Below, in pieces: positions 5,961 to 9,650 of a stretch of DNA of 9,650 bases. Each line of letters opens with the position of its first letter. Position 1 is the first letter of the stretch. The position numbers and the translations under genes are program-made. This DNA comes from Acidaminococcus fermentans (GTDB taxonomy: Bacteria; Bacillota_C; Negativicutes; Acidaminococcales; Acidaminococcaceae): positions 1-9,650 of the forward strand of contig SFHH01000070.1 of NCBI GenBank assembly GCA_004555735.1, in the 5' to 3' direction. The notes under the pieces were generated by a model. That model was not told the origin of the DNA, made no database searches, and worked only from the letters and a program-made list of their open reading frames with translations.

Positions 5961-7397
5961 ATGGCAGCAAAACCGATGAAGAAAGGACAGTGGGTGAGCC
6001 TGATCTTGGCTATCGTTGCTTTCCTGGGACTCTATTTCATGCCTCGGCCGGCGGGGCTCAGCGGGGTGGCCCAGAAATCCCTGGCCATGTTTGTTTTTTC
6101 TCTGATCATGTGGATCGGCAAACCCATCCCCATCTATCAGACATCCATCATTTCCATTTTGCTCCTGCCGCTGCTAGGGGCTGTGAAGAAGCAGTCCGTG
6201 GCCTTCGGGACTCTGGGTTTTGACATCATCTGGCTGATGGTGGCCGCTTTTGTCCTGACTTCGGCCATGAGCCATTCCAATCTGGGCAAACGGATCGCCC
6301 TGGTCTTGGTCACCCGGTTCGGGAAGACGCCTGCCAAAACATTGCTGGTTTTGGTGCTGGTGAACTTCATCTTGGCTTTCTTCGTTCCGTCCACCACGGC
6401 CCGGGCTTCCCTGATCGTACCGCTGGCCCTGGTCATCCTGGAAGTCTACAAAGCCCAGCCGGGGCACAGCAATTTCGGCCGGCTGATGATGCTCCAGGGA
6501 GTGCAGAACAATGCCTTTGCCACTTCTGTAGTGATGACGGCCACTTCGGCCCAGGTCCTGGCCTTGGGGTTCATCAACCAGCAGGCCAGCGGCCACGTAG
6601 GCTATATGCAGTGGCTGCTGGGGTCCTTGCCCCAGGCTCTCCTGACTGCCGGACTGGCTTTCCTGGCCGGGCTGAAACTATTCCCTTATAAGGACGAGCT
6701 CCAAGCGGCCGGAACGGAAGCCATCGTGAAGTTGAAACAGCAGCTGACGGATATGGGGCCCATGAGCGTGGATGAAAAGAAGACCATGGGGATTTTCCTG
6801 TTCACTCTGCTACTCTGGGCTACGGGAGATTACCAGAAAGGCTGGTTCGGTTTTTCCATCAGTACGGAACAGACAGCCGTCCTTTCCATGCTGCTCTGCC
6901 TGCTGCCGGGTATCGGTGTGCTGACCTGGAAGGAAGCCTCCATCAAATGGGATCTGATGATTTTTTCTGCGGGCGCCTATGCCGTAGGGAATGCCCTGGA
7001 TAAATCCGGCGGTGCCGTATGGATGATCCAGGGCCTGATCCAGGCCGTGGGACTGGACCGGATGGGGCATACCAGCGTGGCGCTGGTGCTGATCTTCATC
7101 TCTGTATTCAGCCATCTAATCTTCACCAGCAAGACGGTGCGGACTACCATCTTGATCCCGGCCATCATTACCCTGGCCAAGCAGTTGGGGATGGATCCGG
7201 TGCCCCTGGCGCTGGCCTGCTCTTTTTCCATCGCCTGCACCATTACCCTGCCACCCCATTCCAAAGTGAATACTCTGTATTTCGGGACCGGTTATTTCGA
7301 TGTGAAAGATGAATTGATTTATGGGATCCTGTCCTGCTTCTTTGCAGCAGGCAGCATTGCCTTGGTCTATTTCTTCTGGCTGAAGTTCATCCTGTGA
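5961..7397 (+). CDS. DASS/SLC13-family anion transporter (CitT/DiT-like)
   Basis: This 478-residue membrane protein has about 12 hydrophobic segments and the layout of the divalent anion:sodium symporter family. Recognised blocks are WIGKPIPIYQTSI near 51-63, FDIIWLMVAAFVL at 87-99, the first substrate-loop motif FFVPSTTARAS at 140-150 (the PS(N/T)TARA form found in CitT and chloroplast 2-oxoglutarate/malate carriers), the second-half counterpart FTSKTVRTTILIPAI at 388-402, and PPHSKVNTLYFGTGYF at 431-446. The family moves di- and tricarboxylates such as citrate, malate, succinate, tartrate or 2-oxoglutarate, by Na+ symport or exchange. The ATG is preceded by AGGAGGAG (5947-5954) at good spacing. 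The divergent LysR gene is the likely regulator, and a mutase-like enzyme gene follows after 17 bases in the same operon. The exact substrate cannot be told from sequence. Confidence 0.9.
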   Translation: MAAKPMKKGQWVSLILAIVAFLGLYFMPRPAGLSGVAQKSLAMFVFSLIMWIGKPIPIYQTSIISILLLPLLGAVKKQSVAFGTLGFDIIWLMVAAFVLTSAMSHSNLGKRIALVLVTRFGKTPAKTLLVLVLVNFILAFFVPSTTARASLIVPLALVILEVYKAQPGHSNFGRLMMLQGVQNNAFATSVVMTATSAQVLALGFINQQASGHVGYMQWLLGSLPQALLTAGLAFLAGLKLFPYKDELQAAGTEAIVKLKQQLTDMGPMSVDEKKTMGIFLFTLLLWATGDYQKGWFGFSISTEQTAVLSMLLCLLPGIGVLTWKEASIKWDLMIFSAGAYAVGNALDKSGGAVWMIQGLIQAVGLDRMGHTSVALVLIFISVFSHLIFTSKTVRTTILIPAIITLAKQLGMDPVPLALACSFSIACTITLPPHSKVNTLYFGTGYFDVKDELIYGILSCFFAAGSIALVYFFWLKFIL

Positions 7398-7414
7398 CAA
7401 AGGAGAATGGAAAA

Positions 7415-8656
7415 ATGAAAAATAAAGTATTGCTGATGATTGCCGATGGACTGGGGGACCGGCCCTGTGAAGAACTGGGATGGAAAACCCCCTTGGAGGC
7501 TGCCCGGAAAGATCATCTGGACCAAATTGCTTCTGAGGGATCGTCCGGCATCATGGATCTGTGGCAGTGCGGGACACCGGTGGGGACGGATCTGGGCCAT
7601 ATGATCCTTTTCGGCTACGGACTGCCAGATTATCCTGGCCGGGGGCCCATCGAAGCTTTTGGGGAAGGGATGGAGCTCCAGCCGGGGGACATTGCCCTGC
7701 GGGCCAATTTTGCCACCTGCCAAGACGGCCTTGTGGTGGACCGGAGAGCTGGACGGATCCGGCAGGGGACCCGGGAATTGGCGGCTGCCTTGGACGGGAT
7801 GCAGGTGGAAGAGGTGCAGGTGCTGTTCAAGGAAGCTACGGAGCACCGTGCTGTGATGGTCCTGCGGGGGCCCGGTCTCAGCAGCGCCATTACGGATGCG
7901 GACCCCAAAAAAGAAGGGCTGCCCATCCGGCCGGTCCTGCCTCGGGACGTGTCTCCAGAAGCGGAACGGACAGCTAGGATTTTGGACCGGGTGCTGGTGC
8001 GCTGTCAGGAAATCCTGGCCCAGCATCCCCTGAACCGGGAGCGGAAAGCCGCCGGATTGCCTCCGGCCAATGCCATCTTGACCCGGGGGGCCGGACAGAT
8101 GCCGAAACTGGAAAAGACAGCAGAGAAATACCATTTGAAAGCAGCCTGCGTGGCGGCAGAGAGCACGGTGTTGGGGGCGGCTCGGCTGGCAGGGTTCGAC
8201 ACCTATACGGATCCGGGACGGATGACCGGGAACCTGGATACGGATATTGACCGGAAAGTGGAACTGGCGGTAAAAGCTTTGGCGGATCATGATTTTGTAG
8301 TCCTCCATATGAAAGCACCGGATCTGATGGGCCATGATGGGAATCCCCGGGGCAAAGTCCGGGCCATAGAGCGGTATGATGCTATGGCAGGGAAGGTCCT
8401 GGAACAAATCCCGCAACTGACAGGCTCCAACCTAATCCTGGCCCTGGCGGCGGATCATTCCACTCCCTGTGAACGGCGGGAACACAGCGGAGATCCGGTG
8501 CCCATTGTGGTGGCTGGAAAGAATATCCGGAAGGACCAGGTGACAGAATATGATGAAATCCATGGAGCCCAGGGAGGATTGAACCGGATGACGGGACATA
8601 TGTTCTTCCAATTCCTGATGGATTATCTGGAAGTTGTTCCTAAAGAAGGAAATTGA
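7415..8656 (+). CDS. apgM: Archaeal-type phosphoglycerate mutase (ApgM)-like metalloenzyme, Thr nucleophile variant
   Basis: This 413-residue cytoplasmic protein belongs to the alkaline-phosphatase superfamily, branch of cofactor-independent (archaeal-type) 2,3-bisphosphoglycerate-independent phosphoglycerate mutases. Family blocks: MIADGLGDRPCEEL with metal ligand Asp11, TPLEAA, GRGPIEAFGEG at 76-85, NFATC, HMKAPDLMGHDG at 298-309 (Asp303, His307), ADHSTP at 346-351 (Asp347, His348) and HSGDPVPIVV with His357. All metal ligands are therefore present. In PVGTDLGH (55-62) the position normally held by the nucleophilic Ser (GSD) is Thr58, codon ACG at 7586-7588. Thr is a known nucleophile in other members of the superfamily, so the enzyme may be active on a different phospho- or phosphonate substrate. 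The ATG at 7415 has AAAGGAG at 7399-7405; a GTG at 7394 overlapping the previous stop has no such site. The gene is cotranscribed with the DASS carrier. The symbol reflects the family only; true glycolytic mutase activity is doubtful. Confidence 0.85.
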   Translation: MKNKVLLMIADGLGDRPCEELGWKTPLEAARKDHLDQIASEGSSGIMDLWQCGTPVGTDLGHMILFGYGLPDYPGRGPIEAFGEGMELQPGDIALRANFATCQDGLVVDRRAGRIRQGTRELAAALDGMQVEEVQVLFKEATEHRAVMVLRGPGLSSAITDADPKKEGLPIRPVLPRDVSPEAERTARILDRVLVRCQEILAQHPLNRERKAAGLPPANAILTRGAGQMPKLEKTAEKYHLKAACVAAESTVLGAARLAGFDTYTDPGRMTGNLDTDIDRKVELAVKALADHDFVVLHMKAPDLMGHDGNPRGKVRAIERYDAMAGKVLEQIPQLTGSNLILALAADHSTPCERREHSGDPVPIVVAGKNIRKDQVTEYDEIHGAQGGLNRMTGHMFFQFLMDYLEVVPKEGN

Positions 8657-8668
8657 TAAAATAAAATC

Positions 8669-8730
8669 GGGGACTGTGGAACTCATCGAATTCAAAGGAT
8701 CGATGGTGTTCCACAGTCCTTTGTCATTTT
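8669..8730 (+). terminator. Terminator of the carrier/mutase-like operon
   Basis: GGACTGTGGAAC (8671-8682) pairs perfectly with GTTCCACAGTCC (8708-8719), with two G-T pairs outside. An inner stem CATCGA/TCGATG (8684-8689 with 8700-8705) extends it across a small bulge, leaving a 10-nt loop ATTCAAAGGA. The tail TTTGTCATTTT is T-rich but interrupted. It begins 13 bases after the mutase-like gene stop and most likely ends the operon. A reading frame running through it is not considered real. Confidence 0.75.
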
Positions 8731-8950
8731 CGTGCAAAAACGGTAAAAAACATTTTGCGTTTTATGTAAGTCCTGCAAAAGGAGAGCTAAGATTGCTGCT
8801 GGTAGACGTCGGCCGTATTAGAAAAAATAGAAATTGTAAGAAAGGAAACATTCTCCTGAATCTAAATAAAGAGTTGGGAAAAATTCCCTGCTTTTCCTGA
8901 AAATGGACTACAATAAAAAAGTACACTTTATTGCCAAAGGAGCGGTGCAG
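8731..8950. other. AT-rich spacer upstream of the YfcC-family gene
   Basis: There is no convincing gene. Things seen: GCAAAA/TTTTGC inverted copies near 8734-8759; AAAGGAG (8778-8784) ahead of a TTG at 8793 that could open a 35-codon basic frame ending at 8900; a GGGAA-AAA-TTCCC palindrome at 8876-8888; and a TACAAT at 8909-8914 that could be the -10 of the next gene, though the 17-base-upstream hexamer is poor. The promoter of the next gene must lie here, but I cannot fix it. Confidence 0.4.
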
Positions 8951-9650
8951 ATGAACGGAAACAAAACTTCAGAAAACAACGCGGTCCAGGCGGAACTGGA
9001 GAAAAAGCCCCTGAGTATGTGGAAGGTGATCCTGACGGTCATCGGGGCCATCTATCTGCTTTCCCTGGTGATCCCGGCCGGGGAATTTGCCAGGAACGGG
9101 CGGATCGCCATTCCTGGGACCTATCACGTGCTCAGCAAGATCTATGTCAGCCCTTTCCAGATCATCATGCATATGGGGGCCCAGGTCTATAAGACCTTTG
9201 GGAAACTTTTCATCAGCATCATCGTCATGGGGGGCCTGATGGGGGTGGTCAATTCCACCCATGTGATCGACCGCTCCATGAAGCTCCTGATCAAGAAACT
9301 GCAGAATAAAGCGTTGATGGTGGTGCCCTTCTTCATTTTTGCCATGGGACTTTTCGGCTGCTTCGGGACCATGATCTCTACGGCGGTCCTGTTCATTCCT
9401 TTGGGGATCACCCTGGCCAAGGAACTCCACTGTGACCGGACCTTTGGGGTGGCCCTCATCATCATGGGATCATTTACCGGTTTCATGACCAGCCCCATCA
9501 ATGTGCTGACGACGGTGATGGGACAGGAAATCGCCGGGCTCCAGCCGTATTCCGGTTTTGCCCTGCGGACGGCTGTCACAGTCATCAATCTGGCCGTCGT
9601 ATCCGGGTTCATCATCTGGTGGGGGAAACGGGCCCAGCGGAACCATGCTT
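8951..9650 (+). CDS. YfcC/DcuC-family carrier (5' part only)
   Basis: The first 233 codons of an integral membrane protein are present; the frame is open to the window edge. The ATG at 8951 follows AAAGGAG (8937-8943) with 8 bases between. After a polar N-terminus of about 24 residues comes the first membrane span and the family hallmark LVIPAGEFARNGRIAIPGTY, typical of YfcC proteins (C4-dicarboxylate/arginine-ornithine antiporter-like group, Pfam DcuC). Further segments follow: a Gly/Met-rich span (IIVMGGLMGVVN), FFIFAMGLFGCFGTMISTAV, and MGSFTGFMTSPINVLTTVMGQ... near 177-198, corresponding to the conserved substrate-loop region. Members of this group are found in anaerobes and are variously annotated as dicarboxylate, basic amino acid or short-chain carriers, so the substrate is not assignable. 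It is separated from the upstream operon by a terminator and is probably transcribed on its own or with genes beyond the window. Confidence 0.87.
   Translation, partial: MNGNKTSENNAVQAELEKKPLSMWKVILTVIGAIYLLSLVIPAGEFARNGRIAIPGTYHVLSKIYVSPFQIIMHMGAQVYKTFGKLFISIIVMGGLMGVVNSTHVIDRSMKLLIKKLQNKALMVVPFFIFAMGLFGCFGTMISTAVLFIPLGITLAKELHCDRTFGVALIIMGSFTGFMTSPINVLTTVMGQEIAGLQPYSGFALRTAVTVINLAVVSGFIIWWGKRAQRNHA

Noticed and set aside
5915..6223. A 102-codon frame starting upstream of the DASS carrier
   Set aside because: Its ATG has no ribosome site and it lies out of frame over the carrier gene, whose own start has AGGAGGAG and clear family sequence.
7394..7414. GTG at 7394 as start of the mutase-like gene
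   Set aside because: It would add seven residues (MTKENGK) but leaves the AAAGGAG ribosome site inside the gene; the ATG at 7415 fits that site and begins at the conserved KVLLMIADG strand.
8634..8900. An 88-codon + strand frame overlapping the end of the mutase-like gene
   Set aside because: It begins inside that gene in another frame and translates straight through the 12-bp terminator stem, with no ribosome site at its ATG.

Overview
The window looks like a piece of a chromosome from a strictly or facultatively anaerobic low-branching Firmicute, most likely a member of the Negativicutes such as Acidaminococcus. This guess rests on moderately GC-rich genes with strong AGGAGG ribosome sites, AT-rich spacers, and a content dominated by carboxylate and amino-acid type carriers. 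No rRNA or marker gene is present, so the assignment is an inference. No CRISPR array, tRNA, rRNA or prophage gene was seen.

Region 1 (1-4442, + strand) is an ABC importer operon of the ferric-iron / FbpABC-like type. It holds the 3' end of a periplasmic-binding-protein gene, an intercistronic hairpin, a first ATPase, a single permease in which both membrane halves are fused (12-TM type), and a second ATPase. The last three genes overlap or nearly touch and are surely co-translated. Having two different ATPases around one fused permease is the main oddity of the operon.

Region 2 (4443-4914) is a gene-free space between the ABC operon and a convergent LysR gene. It is packed with inverted repeats. 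The best signal of the window lies here: a perfect 23-bp palindrome (53 bp overall, TG...CA ends, 4-bp CAAC direct repeats on both sides) that appears to have inserted into the loop side of the operon's own terminator. Further downstream are GTCTCGR / GAGACNN heptamer arrays in opposite orientation, two more terminator-like hairpins and an AT-rich stretch.

Region 3 (4915-8730) is a regulator-transporter-enzyme unit. A LysR-family regulator (- strand) is divergent from a DASS/SLC13 anion carrier and a metal-dependent alkaline-phosphatase-superfamily enzyme of the archaeal-type phosphoglycerate mutase family. The shared 146-bp spacer carries a good sigma-70 type promoter for the carrier (TTGAGT-17-TACAAT), a probable regulator promoter and a TTATAAC...GTTATAA dyad overlapping the -35. 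The enzyme has Thr where phosphoglycerate mutases of this family normally have the nucleophilic Ser. The unit may therefore import and process a phosphorylated or carboxylated anion rather than serve glycolysis. A 12-bp-stem hairpin closes it.

Region 4 (8731-9650) is an AT-rich spacer and the first 233 codons of a YfcC/DcuC-family carrier that runs off the window. Overall the window is a transport-rich locus; its least-described parts are the palindromic mini-element in the terminator and the Thr-variant mutase-like enzyme linked to a DASS carrier.
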